A DNA stretch of 37,822 nt from Rhodobacterales bacterium 56_14_T64 (GCA_002162795.1 MAAY01000033.1:1-37822), one strand, 5' to 3'; shown: positions 25,814-34,525, counted from the first letter of the stretch. A program made the numbers and translations. Notes: a model not told the origin generated them from the letters alone.

Positions 25814-26021
25814 AACTGCTCGAAGCCTTTGCGGCTCGCCTCAGGTTTGTTTTTGTATGTCGCAAACATAGGTTCTGTGTCGGATTTTGCAACATGTGCT
25901 GAGGATAACTCTGGCGAGTGTTACATTTTGGGCGGATCGGGCCGTGAAAATCTGTTGGATTGACAATCCCGGAACTCTGATGCGCCATGCGCGGATTGAA
26001 CAACAGGTATAGGAGAGCCTC

Positions 26022-26786
26022 ATGAAATCTGCACTGGTAACCGGAGGCGCGCGCGGCATTGGACTGGCGACGGCCAAGGGCTTGATGGCCGAGGGCTGGC
26101 GCGTGGCGATCCTTGATCGTGACAGCGCGGCGCTGGCCGAGGCGCTGACTGAGCTTCCGGGCGCTATTGGCATTAATGCGGATGTGTCTAGCCCCAAGGA
26201 TGTTGACCGCGTTGTTGCTGAGGTAACAGAGGCTTTTGGTGGCCTTGACGGGCTGGTGAATAATGCCGGTGTGGCTGACTTTGGTCCCATCCGCGAGACC
26301 ACATATGAGCGCTGGCAGAGGGTTATGCGGACCAACCTGGACGGACCGTTTCTGATGACGCAGGCCTTTACTGATCTTCTGGCAGCCGATGGCGGCGGTG
26401 CGGTGGTCAATATCACTTCGATTTCTGGTCTGCGTGCCAGCACCTTGCGGGTGGCCTATGGCACCTCCAAGGCGGCGCTGGCTCAACTGACCTTGCAGCA
26501 GGCTGCGGAGTTGGGGGAGTTGGGTATTCGTGTCAATGCAGTGGCGCCGGGGCCGGTGGCGACGAAGCTGGCGATGGCGGTGCATTCACCGGTAATCATC
26601 GCCGCCTATCATGACGCGCTGCCATTGAACCGCTATGGCAAAGAAGAAGAGATTGCTGCCGCGATCAATTTCCTGCTGTCGGACAAGGCTAGTTTTATCA
26701 CCGGCCAGATATTGGCGGCGGATGGTGGTTTTCAGGCGGTGGGAATCGGTCTGCGTGCCCTGAGAGAGGCTGCTGACACGAACTGA
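26022..26786 (+). CDS. SDR family NAD(P)-dependent oxidoreductase
   Basis: A 254-residue classical short-chain dehydrogenase/reductase. The Rossmann glycine motif TGGARGIG is at 7-14, Asp33 after beta2 (LDRD) suggests NAD preference, NNAG is at 80-83, and the catalytic set is Asn105, Ser133, Tyr146 and Lys150 (YGTSK). PGPVATKL follows near 176-183, and the C-terminal ITGQILAADGGF near 227-238 is typical. The closest general match is to FabG-like or sugar/polyol dehydrogenases, but the substrate cannot be read. AGGAGAG upstream of the ATG is a strong ribosome-binding site. No partner genes are adjacent; the Nudix gene is divergent. Confidence 0.92.
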   Translation: MKSALVTGGARGIGLATAKGLMAEGWRVAILDRDSAALAEALTELPGAIGINADVSSPKDVDRVVAEVTEAFGGLDGLVNNAGVADFGPIRETTYERWQRVMRTNLDGPFLMTQAFTDLLAADGGGAVVNITSISGLRASTLRVAYGTSKAALAQLTLQQAAELGELGIRVNAVAPGPVATKLAMAVHSPVIIAAYHDALPLNRYGKEEEIAAAINFLLSDKASFITGQILAADGGFQAVGIGLRALREAADTN

Positions 26787-27106
26787 TTTTGCAGGGATAG
26801 AGGGGAAATATGGGGGGCAGGCGCGCCGGGGAGGGATTAAACGCGCTGCCCCCACTTCAAGCGCGAACGCCTGAAAACTCTGGTCCCGAGGAGATCCCGG
26901 TCACCGGAGAAAGTTAAGAAGAGGTGTTACTCGATGTTCGTCAAGTTTGCTTATCTTGCTCTTGTTTTTGTGCCCTCAACATACATTTTTAGGCCCCCTC
27001 TGAATATGAGCATTTGAGCCAAATTTTTCATCATTGTGGCCAATCACTGTCTGAATCGCTGAATTCAGCAGTTTTATGCGCGATTCGATGAAAATCCCCT
27101 GTTTTG
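26787..27106. other. Intergenic spacer with degenerate repeat
   Basis: No gene was seen in these 320 bases between the convergent SDR and hrpB genes. At 26811-26853 there is an inverted repeat with arms GGGGGCAG and CTGCCCCC. Its minus strand (GGGGGCAGCGCG, then TCCCTCCCC) looks like a diverged member of the repeat family seen at 16619-16667 and 36197-36244. The rest (26870-27106) is AT-rich and featureless, with no U-tract terminator recognised. Confidence 0.4.
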
Positions 27107-29563
27107 CTATTTGCGCCGCTTCGCGCGCAGGGTCGGATCAGCCTGGGTTGGGTCTTCGGGCCAGGGATGTCGCGGGTATTGCGCCCGCATGTCCTTGCGC
27201 ACATCAGCATATGAACCGCTCCAGAACCCGGGCAAGTCACGGGTGATCTGGATTGGGCGCCGGGCAGGCGATAGCAGAGTGATCTTCAACGGCACGCCGC
27301 CACTGGCCGGATGCCGGGTGACGCCGAACAATTCTTGGATACGCACTTCTATCTCCGGGCCGGTCTCGTCGTAGGTAATGGGGATCCGGTTGCCCAGCGG
27401 GCTAGTGAAATGACTGGCGGCCTCGCGGTCCAGCAGTTGTGTCTGATCCCAGCTCAGCGCTGCGCGCAGGGCGGGCAGCAGGTCAAAGCGTTTCCAGTCC
27501 TCGGCGGTTTTTACCCCAGTCAGCATCGGCAGCAGCCAGTCTTGGATCGTGTCGGTTAGACCCTGGATCGAAAAATCAGGCAAGTTATGGCCCTCAGCCC
27601 GAACCAGCTCGACCCGCGCGGCCAGTCGCGCAGTGGCACCAGACAGGCGCAGGCCAAGATCGCGCACCCCGTCCAGCATCGCTTCTGCCACTGCCTCGGG
27701 CGGGACGTCCTTCCAGATTTGATCATCCAGTATGATGGCGCCAAACCGCTCTTGCTTGCGTGCCACTACCCGGCGATCGCGCTTGGACCATTCACAGACC
27801 TCGTGCCATCTGATCTGATCGCCAAACATGTCGCGGATTTCTCCCAGCGAGATCTGCGCCGCCATCCGCACCCGTGCCTCTCGCGGGTTGCCATCACTGT
27901 CCAGCACCACGATGAACGGGGCAGCCGCCAGCGTGTCACTGTCATCCAGCACCACGCCTTTACCGCCAGACAGCACATAGCGAGGCGTGTCTCCCTTTCG
28001 GCGTTGCCCAATACGATCAGGATAGGCGAGCGCGGCCATGGCGGCAGGGGAAAACTCGGCATCAAGGCTTGGGCGTTGGGTGCCCTGCCGCTGCAAGCGT
28101 TTGGTCTCGGTTTTGACCCTGTCGACCACCGGCAGGTTCACTTGATAGGGACGTTTGCGCATGAAGTCTTTTGGATTACGCAGCGCCTGCAACCGCAGCA
28201 GTAAATCCACGGGCGCGCCGCGCAGCGGATCACGTTCGGCCATCAGTGCCGCCAGTTGCGCGGCTTCGCGGCCACCGGTGACCAGCATGTGGCCCAGTCG
28301 CGGATGCAGTGGCAGCGTCGCCAGCGCCTTGCCATGCGTGGTGATCCGGCCCTGAGCATTCAGCGCCCCCAACATCTGCAACAGGGCCTGCGCCTCGGCC
28401 ATAGCACCCTCGGGCGGGGGCGTCAGAAAGGCCAGATCGCTTGCGGTTGCGCCCCATAGCGCCAGCTCTAGTGCCAGCCCAGTCAGATCAGCGGCCTCGA
28501 TCTCGGCCGGAGGGAAGGCCGCCAGTGCGCCTTCTTCGCCCTTGGTCCACAGTCGGTAACAGGTTCCCTCAGTCACTCGACCGGCGCGACCCTGTCGTTG
28601 GGTAGCCTCGGCCCGCGTGACCTTTTCGGTGATCAGCCGCGACATGCCCGACCCGGGATCGAATCGCGCCCGACGTGCTTGGCCCATATCGACGACCACG
28701 CGGATGTCTTGAATGGTCAGCGATGTCTCGGCGATCGAGGTCGCCAGCACCACCTTGCGCCCGGATTTCACTGGTGCGATGGCCGCGCGTTGCTCGGCAA
28801 AGGGCAGGGCGCCAAACAGTGGGCGGATGTCACAGTTGTCCGGCAGGCGGCCAGACATTGCTGATGCTGCCCTACGAATCTCACCCTCGCCGGGCAAAAA
28901 CACCAAAATGCCACCGCCAATGTCGCGGGTCTCTTTTTCGACCTGTTGCACCAAGTCCACCAGCGCATCCAGCCGCCGCGCTCGTGGGCCCAAGGGGCGC
29001 TCCAGCCAGCGGGTTTCCACCCCGTAGCTGCGCCCCTCCGAGGTCACCATCGGAGCCTCTATCAGAGCCGCAACAGGCCCGGCGTCCAGCGTGGCCGACA
29101 TCGCCATCAGGATCAGATCCTCGCGCAAAGCGCCGACCACTTCCAGACACAGCGCGAGCCCAAAATCGGCGTTTAAGGATCGTTCGTGGAATTCATCAAA
29201 AATCACTGCGCCAACACCGGGAAGATCGGGGTCGCTTTGCAGCATCCGTGTCAGGATGCCTTCGGTCACCACTTCGATTCGGGTGGCTTTAGAGATCTTG
29301 GCTTCGCCGCGCACCCGGTAGCCAACAGTCTCACCCACAGGTTCACCAAGTGTCTCGGCCATCCGCTCGGCCGCAGCCCGCGCCGCCAGCCGCCGCGGCT
29401 CCAGCATCACAATGCGACCAGTGGTCAGCCCAGCCTCCAGCATCGCCAGCGGCACGCGGGTGGTTTTGCCCGCCCCCGGAGGGGCTTGCAGCACAGCCCT
29501 GCCATGGGCGCGCAGAGCGGTTATCAGTTCGGGCAGGACGGTATCAATTGGTAGTTTTGTCAT
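27107..29563 (-). CDS. hrpB: ATP-dependent RNA helicase HrpB
   Basis: An 818-residue DExH-box helicase of the HrpB family. Walker A is LQAPPGAGKTTRVPLA at 25-40, the DEFH Walker B box spans Asp123-His126 (FDEFHERS), and the SAT motif MAMSATLDA is near 151-159. Motif V is TSIAETSLTI, and motif VI is QRQGRAGRV near 330-338. The HA2 domain and the HrpB-specific C-terminal domain (ending with the GFW SGSYADVRKDMRAQYPRH region) are complete, matching the usual length of about 820. E. coli HrpB has no firmly established cellular role; RNA remodelling is assumed. ATG 29563 is used; an upstream TTG at 29593 is the alternative. The gene is divergent from meaB. Confidence 0.95.
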   Translation of the reverse strand: MTKLPIDTVLPELITALRAHGRAVLQAPPGAGKTTRVPLAMLEAGLTTGRIVMLEPRRLAARAAAERMAETLGEPVGETVGYRVRGEAKISKATRIEVVTEGILTRMLQSDPDLPGVGAVIFDEFHERSLNADFGLALCLEVVGALREDLILMAMSATLDAGPVAALIEAPMVTSEGRSYGVETRWLERPLGPRARRLDALVDLVQQVEKETRDIGGGILVFLPGEGEIRRAASAMSGRLPDNCDIRPLFGALPFAEQRAAIAPVKSGRKVVLATSIAETSLTIQDIRVVVDMGQARRARFDPGSGMSRLITEKVTRAEATQRQGRAGRVTEGTCYRLWTKGEEGALAAFPPAEIEAADLTGLALELALWGATASDLAFLTPPPEGAMAEAQALLQMLGALNAQGRITTHGKALATLPLHPRLGHMLVTGGREAAQLAALMAERDPLRGAPVDLLLRLQALRNPKDFMRKRPYQVNLPVVDRVKTETKRLQRQGTQRPSLDAEFSPAAMAALAYPDRIGQRRKGDTPRYVLSGGKGVVLDDSDTLAAAPFIVVLDSDGNPREARVRMAAQISLGEIRDMFGDQIRWHEVCEWSKRDRRVVARKQERFGAIILDDQIWKDVPPEAVAEAMLDGVRDLGLRLSGATARLAARVELVRAEGHNLPDFSIQGLTDTIQDWLLPMLTGVKTAEDWKRFDLLPALRAALSWDQTQLLDREAASHFTSPLGNRIPITYDETGPEIEVRIQELFGVTRHPASGGVPLKITLLSPARRPIQITRDLPGFWSGSYADVRKDMRAQYPRHPWPEDPTQADPTLRAKRRK

Positions 29564-29657
29564 ACCTGCCGTTATCGCCAATGACTGCGCCAAGGTCTAG
29601 CCACTGGACAATGGCGCCCGGGCTGCGCCAAACATGCAGACAAACACGGGAGTGCGT

Positions 29658-30641
29658 ATGGACATCGCCGAGCTCAGTCAGAAGATTTTGAACCGCGACC
29701 GCCGGGCCCTGGCGCGCGCCATCACCCTGGTGGAAAGCCAGCGCACTGATCACCGCATCCAGGCGGGCGAGCTGCTCAGTTCCCTAGCAAAACATCGACG
29801 CCAAGCGCTGCGTATCGGGTTGTCGGGCACTCCGGGGGTGGGCAAGTCCACTTTTATCGAGAGATTCGGCCTGATGTTGACGGCACAGGGGCTGCGCGTT
29901 GCAGTGCTGGCGGTGGACCCCAGCTCAGCCCGCTCCGGCGGTTCAATCCTCGGCGATAAAACCCGGATGGAGCTCCTAAGTCGCGATCCAAACGCGTTCA
30001 TTCGTCCATCCCCCAGCCAGACCCACCTGGGCGGCGTGACAAGGCGCTCGCGTGAAGCGGTCGCCCTATGCGAGGCCGCTGATTTCGACGTGGTGCTGAT
30101 CGAAACCGTGGGCGTTGGGCAGTCCGAAACGGTGGTCGCCGAAATCTCCGACCTGTTTCTGCTGCTGTTGGCCCCGGCTGGTGGAGATGAACTGCAGGGC
30201 GTCAAACGCGGCATTATGGAAATCGCCGATGTGATTCTGATCAACAAGGCCGACGGAGATCTGAAATCTGCCGCCACACGCACCTGTGCTGACTATTCCG
30301 GCGCATTGCGACTTCTGCGCAAACGGCCGCAAGATCCACCGGGGTTTCCCAAGGCGATGATGGTGTCCGCACTGGAAGACCAAGGCCTGACACAAACCTG
30401 GGACGAGTTGCAACAGCTGAACAATTGGCGCCGCGAGCAGGGCCACTGGGACCAGCGCCGCGCCGAACAGGCGCAATACTGGTTCCAAGAAGAACTGCGT
30501 CAGGCAGTGCTGTCGCAATTGAACACGGAAGAAGCGCAGGCCGAGATTAACCGGCTTGCGCCGCAGGTTGCTGAGGGCGATCTGTCGTCGGCCAAGGCGG
30601 CAGGGCTGGTTCTGAGCCGCCTGAATATCACCACAGGCTAA
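29658..30641 (+). CDS. meaB: Methylmalonyl-CoA mutase-associated GTPase MeaB
   Basis: A 327-residue G3E-family GTPase that chaperones adenosylcobalamin loading and protects methylmalonyl-CoA mutase (or a related B12 mutase). The P-loop GTPGVGKS spans 57-64, VDPSSARSGGSILGDKTRM is near 86-104, IETVGVGQSE is near 138-147, and NKADGD (the NKxD guanine-specificity motif) is near 194-199. The C-terminal dimerisation helices (about 265-320) are present. GGGAG six bases before ATG 29658 fixes this start over the earlier ATG at 29634. The mutase itself is not in the window. Its last 14 bases overlap antisense the 3' end of the DUF1127 gene. Confidence 0.94.
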   Translation: MDIAELSQKILNRDRRALARAITLVESQRTDHRIQAGELLSSLAKHRRQALRIGLSGTPGVGKSTFIERFGLMLTAQGLRVAVLAVDPSSARSGGSILGDKTRMELLSRDPNAFIRPSPSQTHLGGVTRRSREAVALCEAADFDVVLIETVGVGQSETVVAEISDLFLLLLAPAGGDELQGVKRGIMEIADVILINKADGDLKSAATRTCADYSGALRLLRKRPQDPPGFPKAMMVSALEDQGLTQTWDELQQLNNWRREQGHWDQRRAEQAQYWFQEELRQAVLSQLNTEEAQAEINRLAPQVAEGDLSSAKAAGLVLSRLNITTG

Positions 30642-30831
30642 AGCGGTCTTGGCGGGCATCGGCGTCATTAAACAAGCCTATGTCCTTTTGCATATGTGGC
30701 GGCAGGTGGCGCAGAGATGCACGCGCTTGCAGTTGCCGAACCAGTTGATCCTTACGGGGCAGAGGCCATCGTAGTTTTACCTTAGTCCACAGTGATATTT
30801 GTGGCTGGTGTCCTACACATTGTGTGGTCAT
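30628..30831 (-). CDS. DUF1127 domain mini-protein
   Basis: A 67-residue basic protein whose C-terminal part, LQARASLRHLPPHMQKDIGL at 34-53, matches the DUF1127 (YjiS-like) consensus of a short helix followed by L.DIGL. The N-terminal half is Lys/Arg/Gln-rich. In Rhodobacterales and Rhizobiales such proteins bind RNA or modulate phosphate and C1 metabolism and are often stress-induced; a function here is inference. AAGGAAAG about 7 bases before the ATG supports translation. It is divergent from the LysR gene at 30924 and its 3' end overlaps the end of meaB on the opposite strand. Confidence 0.75.
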   Translation of the reverse strand: MTTQCVGHQPQISLWTKVKLRWPLPRKDQLVRQLQARASLRHLPPHMQKDIGLFNDADARQDRFSLW

Positions 30832-30923
30832 GGCGCTTTCCTTTCGTGCCTTTCATTGGCTAAATGGGGGTTCCACACTAAAATAACCAATTGAATATCT
30901 GCTACTATGCATAAGGAGGTTTT

Positions 30924-31886
30924 ATGCCATCTCTACGCCTGCTGCCGCCGTTGGCGGCCATTCGCGCGTTTGAATCAGCGGCACGGCACGGCAGTTTCAC
31001 CCGTGCCGCCGAAGAGTTGGGGATGACTCAGGCAGCTGTGAGTTATCAGATCAAACAGCTGGAAGACCGTGCGGGCCTACCGCTGTTTCGTCGCCAGCCC
31101 CGTGGGGTAAAGCTCACCTCCGAAGGAGCGCAGCTTGCAGCCAGTTCAGGCGAGGCGTTGGAAATCCTGCGACAGGCCTTTGCCGATCTGCGCCAATCCG
31201 ACGAGGAAACGCTGGTGATTTCCGTTGTTGCCGCTTTCGCTGCCGCCATTCTGGGGCCACGCTTGTGGCAGTTTCAGACCGCTCATCCCAAAATAGCCAC
31301 CCGGATCGATATCAGCCAGAATATTGTTGATCTCGAAAACGGAGATGCAAATGTAGCCATTCGGGTTGGAAACGGAAAATGGGAAGGCTTGCGATCTGAC
31401 TTTTTGATGCGTTCGGAGCTTACCCCGATGGTTAGTCCGGCCTTCATCGAGCGTCATGGTCCGCTGACCTGCCCATCTGATCTTCTGAAAGTTCCGCGGG
31501 TCGATCCTAAGTATAAGGGCTGGCGTCAATGGTTTGAGCTGGCGGGGGTGACACCGCCGCCAGAAAACAATCTTCCCCATCATTTTATTGGGTCACAGCT
31601 TTTTTTGACACAGGCCGCTAAGGCGGGGCAAGGGGCTACGCTGCTGACACCTGCCTATTACCGGGACGAAGTGGAGCGGGGGGAGTTGGTTCAACCGTTT
31701 GATATCACCCTTGAGAATAACTTTTCAGTTTGGTTGGTTTATGCTGAACGCAGGCGGAATTCGCCAGCAATCCGCGCCTTTCGAAAGTGGCTGCTGGCAG
31801 AAATGCAATTACTGGAGACAACAGGGCAACCGGACTCGCTTGACGCCCCTTTTGATTTCGCGTATGAGCAGCCAACGAAATTCTGA
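30924..31886 (+). CDS. LysR family transcriptional regulator (GcvA-like)
   Basis: A 320-residue LysR-type regulator. The N-terminal winged helix has LPPLAAIRAFESAARHGSFTRAAEELGMTQAAVSYQIKQLE (about 7-47; region only), followed by LPLFRRQPRGVKLTSEG, the pattern of GcvA/AmpR-type members. The substrate-binding domain covers about 90-305. AAGGAGG seven bases before the ATG is the strongest ribosome-binding site in the window. GcvA controls glycine cleavage in enterobacteria, but no gcv genes are nearby here, so its target is unknown. The likely candidate is its own promoter and the divergent DUF1127 gene in the 92-base shared spacer. Confidence 0.9.
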   Translation: MPSLRLLPPLAAIRAFESAARHGSFTRAAEELGMTQAAVSYQIKQLEDRAGLPLFRRQPRGVKLTSEGAQLAASSGEALEILRQAFADLRQSDEETLVISVVAAFAAAILGPRLWQFQTAHPKIATRIDISQNIVDLENGDANVAIRVGNGKWEGLRSDFLMRSELTPMVSPAFIERHGPLTCPSDLLKVPRVDPKYKGWRQWFELAGVTPPPENNLPHHFIGSQLFLTQAAKAGQGATLLTPAYYRDEVERGELVQPFDITLENNFSVWLVYAERRRNSPAIRAFRKWLLAEMQLLETTGQPDSLDAPFDFAYEQPTKF

Positions 31887-31956
31887 GTGCGGCTTAGGCG
31901 GTGCTCTCTTACATTGACGGGGCCTGCTTCCCCGTGACGAAAACGAGGATAATGCC

Positions 31957-32250
31957 ATGTCGCGCCGTTGCGAATTGACCGGAAAAGGCCCGATGTCGGG
32001 CAATAATGTCAGCCACGCTAAAAACCGCACACGTCGCCGGTTTCTGCCGAACCTGAATGATGTGACCCTGCAGTCCGAGATTTTGGGCCGCGGCATCAAA
32101 CTGCGCATCTCGGCCGCAGCTCTGCGCACCGTCGATCACCGTGGTGGTTTGGATGCGTTTTTTGCGAAATCCAAAGACGACGAGTTGTCGATCACCGCGC
32201 TGAAAGTGAAAAAAGAGATTGCCAAAGCAACGGTTGCTGCTCAGGCCTGA
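31957..32250 (+). CDS. rpmB: 50S ribosomal protein L28
   Basis: A 97-residue basic ribosomal protein. Its N-terminus, [20 protein letters not shown], and the following [12 protein letters not shown] (about 22-33) are diagnostic for bacterial L28; [20 protein letters not shown] near 49-68 is the alphaproteobacterial C-terminal form. It binds the large subunit near the exit region. It is a single-gene unit with its own strong terminator at 32275-32306. A short hairpin (ACGGGG/CCCCGT at 31917-31935) lies in the leader just upstream of GAGGAT and the ATG and could influence translation. Confidence 0.97.
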   Translation: MSRRCELTGKGPMSGNNVSHAKNRTRRRFLPNLNDVTLQSEILGRGIKLRISAAALRTVDHRGGLDAFFAKSKDDELSITALKVKKEIAKATVAAQA

Positions 32251-32274
32251 TCTTTTCACCAGATCAAGATTTTG

Positions 32275-32306
32275 ACCCTGCATGAGAAATCATGCAGGGT
32301 TTTTTG
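32275..32306 (+). terminator. Rho-independent terminator of rpmB
   Basis: ACCCTGCATGA (32275-32285) and TCATGCAGGGT (32290-32300) pair perfectly around GAAA and are followed by TTTTTT. This is a textbook intrinsic terminator, 25 bases past the L28 stop codon. Confidence 0.93.
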
Positions 32307-32375
32307 TTGTTAGAGCGCAAACTGCCGCAGTTTTGAGCCTTGCAGCGCCGCCGTTCTGCGGCCTATCTTGCGGCA

Positions 32376-32726
32376 ATGACACTGCATTTTCGATCATATC
32401 TGACCCTGTTTCTGGTCCTGGCGGTCACTCTGACAGCCCATAGTGCTGGCGCATTACAGGGGATGCGGGACGCTACCGGTCAGATTGTGATCTGCTCGGG
32501 CAGCGGTCCACTGGTGATCTATGTGGACAGTGACGGCCAGCCAGCGCGCGCGCCGCATGATTGCCCTGACTGCATTACGCTGGGTATGGATGCGTTGGCA
32601 CCGTCTCAGCGGCCGCAGCATGTCGCACCCGAGCCGCTGTGCCGGGTTGATCACCCCGTGCAGATACGCGTCCACTCTAGGATGCCGCTGCGGGCCAGCG
32701 CGCGGTCGCCGCCAATTGGTCTCTGA
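32376..32726 (+). CDS. DUF2946-like secreted protein with Cys/His metal-site motif
   Basis: A 116-residue protein with a signal peptide or membrane anchor (hydrophobic stretch about 7-24, then AHSAGA). The mature part has VICSGSG near 38-44 and HDCPDC at 61-66, the pattern of DUF2946 proteins found beside copper genes in proteobacteria. The tail is basic and Arg/Pro-rich. A metal-binding role, probably copper, is inferred from Cys40, His61, Cys63 and Cys66 together with the following PCu(A)C gene, 56 bases away. No enzyme motif is present. Start ATG 32376 gives a normal signal peptide; a TTG at 32340 is the only longer alternative. Confidence 0.6.
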   Translation: MTLHFRSYLTLFLVLAVTLTAHSAGALQGMRDATGQIVICSGSGPLVIYVDSDGQPARAPHDCPDCITLGMDALAPSQRPQHVAPEPLCRVDHPVQIRVHSRMPLRASARSPPIGL

Positions 32727-32782
32727 TTCTAACAAGCTCAAGACACATGAAATCAGACCTCAGACTAAAAGGAGAGACAACT

Positions 32783-33262
32783 ATGTCTTTCAAATCCATT
32801 GTTATTGCTGCAGCTACTTCCCTCACTTTGGCGGGTGCAGCTTTTGCCGATATGTCCATGATCATGGTTGATGACGCCTATGCGCGTGCCTCTAACAAGA
32901 TGGCCGGCGCGGCGTTTATGGCTTTGGTGAACCATACAGGTGAAGATGATCGCCTGATCGGCGTCAGCACTGATGTCGCCAAGCGGGCGGAACTGCACAC
33001 CCATATGGATATGGGCGATGGCGTCATGAAGATGATGCATGTCGAGGAAGGTTTTGCCGTTGCAGCAGGTGAAACCCACATGCTGCAACGTGGCGGGGAT
33101 CACGTGATGCTGATGGGCCTGAACCAGGAGCTGAAGCAGGGCGACACCATCACCCTGACCCTGAGTTTTGAAAAGGCAGGCGACATGGTGGTCGAAGTGC
33201 CGGTGGACCTAGCGCGCAAGCCAGCCGCGGGCGGCATGAAACACTCGAACCACAGCAATTGA
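32783..33262 (+). CDS. Periplasmic copper chaperone PCu(A)C
   Basis: A 159-residue periplasmic protein with a signal peptide (MSFKSIVIAAATS and following, cleavage after AFA at about 22). The mature domain has the H-x10-M-x21-H-x-M copper(I) motif: His74, Met85, His107 and Met109, all visible. Additional Met/His residues at the C-terminus (MKHSNHSN) may assist. PCu(A)C delivers Cu(I) to the CuA or CuB site of cytochrome c oxidases, usually with Sco1. AAAGGAGAG precedes the ATG. Neighbours are the DUF2946-like gene upstream and an intrinsic terminator downstream (33313-33342), so the two copper-linked genes form one short unit. No sco gene is in the window. Confidence 0.93.
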   Translation: MSFKSIVIAAATSLTLAGAAFADMSMIMVDDAYARASNKMAGAAFMALVNHTGEDDRLIGVSTDVAKRAELHTHMDMGDGVMKMMHVEEGFAVAAGETHMLQRGGDHVMLMGLNQELKQGDTITLTLSFEKAGDMVVEVPVDLARKPAAGGMKHSNHSN

Positions 33263-33312
33263 GTCAAGCGGGGCGCGGCGTCCGACGGCGCTGCCGCCCT
33301 CCTTCGCACCCG

Positions 33313-33342
33313 GCCAGCCCTTTTGGGGCTGGCTTTTCGTTT
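33313..33342 (+). terminator. Rho-independent terminator after the PCu(A)C gene
   Basis: GCCAGCCC (33313-33320) pairs with GGGCTGGC (33326-33333) around TTTTG and is followed by TTTTCGTTT. It lies 50 bases beyond the stop codon and right before the sirtuin relic. Confidence 0.8.
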
Positions 33343-33690
33343 CAACGCTGACTTAGCAGCTTATCAACCCAGGCCGAGACCAGTGCCAAGAGCTTCAGCT
33401 TGAGTTCAATCGTATGGGCTCCGACCGTACGAGCCTTGTGAACAAAAGTCGCCACTGGATAGATCTGTGGCGAGGTGCCAATGGCGGCAAACAGATCCGC
33501 CTCAGCAAGACGGGTATAGATCTTCTCCATGTCATAGGGCTTCTCTTCAAGCCAAACGATATCAGGGCGCGCTGCAGCTGCCCGAGATGAAGGTCACAGC
33601 GTCGTACGCTCATTTCCAGAGGCGCGTGCCAACGGTGGTCGCATGCTGCGCAGAGGGTGCCGCCGAGGATGCCGTGCATATATGTCTTGG
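33342..33690 (-). pseudogene. Decayed NAD-dependent deacylase (sirtuin, CobB-like) remnant
   Basis: On the minus strand, two frames carry C-terminal sirtuin sequence. One has MHGILGGTLCAACDHRW (around 33680-33630), which is the MHG catalytic-histidine motif and the first zinc CxxC, then [11 protein letters not shown], where the second CxxC appears as Cys-x-x-His. After a shift near 33565 another frame continues [19 protein letters not shown], then [21 protein letters not shown] and GAHTIEL, all typical of CobB. The end is shortened ([18 protein letters not shown]). No GAGISAESG or TQNxD motif, nor other N-terminal half, was found, so the gene is both truncated and frameshifted. The protein is not functional as a deacylase. 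Confidence 0.75.
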
Positions 33691-33960
33691 GATAGTCTCC
33701 CGTAACAGGTGACAGCGCATATGCCAGAACCTCGCCTTTCGGGTGGAGCGGTACCTCTTTCAGATTTATCGTCTGCTCATGGGGATGTAGATAGGCGCCC
33801 AGCTTTGCACTACACATTCGGTTTCGTAAGGTGATGGAGTTGTGTCGGCCCGGCCCAGATCCGCCGCTTTGGTAAATGGTAGTATGGCAATGCGCTGCGA
33901 GAAGCTGCTAAACAGTTTCACATCGACGTCTTTTCTCGAAAAACAGGACGCCTTGTTATC

Positions 33961-34422
33961 ATGCCTCAGAAAGTCCTGTTTGTCTGTCTTGGCAACATCT
34001 GCCGCTCGCCAGCTGCCGAGGGCGTATTTCGGGATCTTGCACCCGAGGTTCAAACAGACAGCGCCGGCACATCAGGCTGGCATCTGGGGCAGCCCCCTTA
34101 TGAGGCGATGCAATTGGCTCTGCGCGCCCGAGGGTTGGATATTTCAGACCTGAGAGCCCGTCAGTTCAATCGTTTAGATTTTGCCCATTTTGCCCTGATC
34201 ATTGTGATGGATGAGGAAAATAAAACCGAGGTCGAGGCGTTGCGCCCATCCGGCAATCAGATTCCGGTGCGGCTGTTCACGGATTATGCCAACCGGGCGA
34301 GGGCTGACCATGTACCCGACCCGTATTACACCCGCGACTTCGACGGTTGCCTGAATCTGATAGAGCAGGCAGCCCGTGGATTAAAGCAGGCGCTCGACGC
34401 GTCTGCTTCGCGAGAAAATTAA
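33961..34422 (+). CDS. Low-molecular-weight protein tyrosine phosphatase
   Basis: A 153-residue cytoplasmic phosphatase. The P-loop VCLGNICRSP spans 8-17 with nucleophile Cys9 and Arg15 (C-x5-R), and the general acid is Asp120 in DHVPDPYY (116-123). Length is typical for the family (about 150). Targets may be phosphotyrosine proteins, and in other bacteria LMW-PTPs near capsule genes act on Wzc-type kinases; here the capsule genes are over 20 kb away, so no link is claimed. No strong ribosome-binding site precedes the ATG. The neighbour on the 5' side is the sirtuin relic. Confidence 0.93.
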   Translation: MPQKVLFVCLGNICRSPAAEGVFRDLAPEVQTDSAGTSGWHLGQPPYEAMQLALRARGLDISDLRARQFNRLDFAHFALIIVMDEENKTEVEALRPSGNQIPVRLFTDYANRARADHVPDPYYTRDFDGCLNLIEQAARGLKQALDASASREN

Positions 34423-34525
34423 ATTTGCAGGCAGATTGAGGGAGCCTGACATTTACGTCTCTTGCCCAACGGGAGTTTAGCCGTTTAAGGGAGCGGCGGG
34501 AGGCGCACAGGTGCCAGAGAAGGAA

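Noticed and set aside
25434-26585. A 383-codon open frame on the minus strand
   Set aside because: It lies antisense to the SDR gene and out of frame in the Nudix gene, is rich in Arg/His/Gln as expected of a shadow frame in GC-rich DNA, and shows no family motif.
27587-28204. A 205-codon open frame on the plus strand
   Set aside because: It is antisense to hrpB, with no ribosome-binding site and no recognisable motif.
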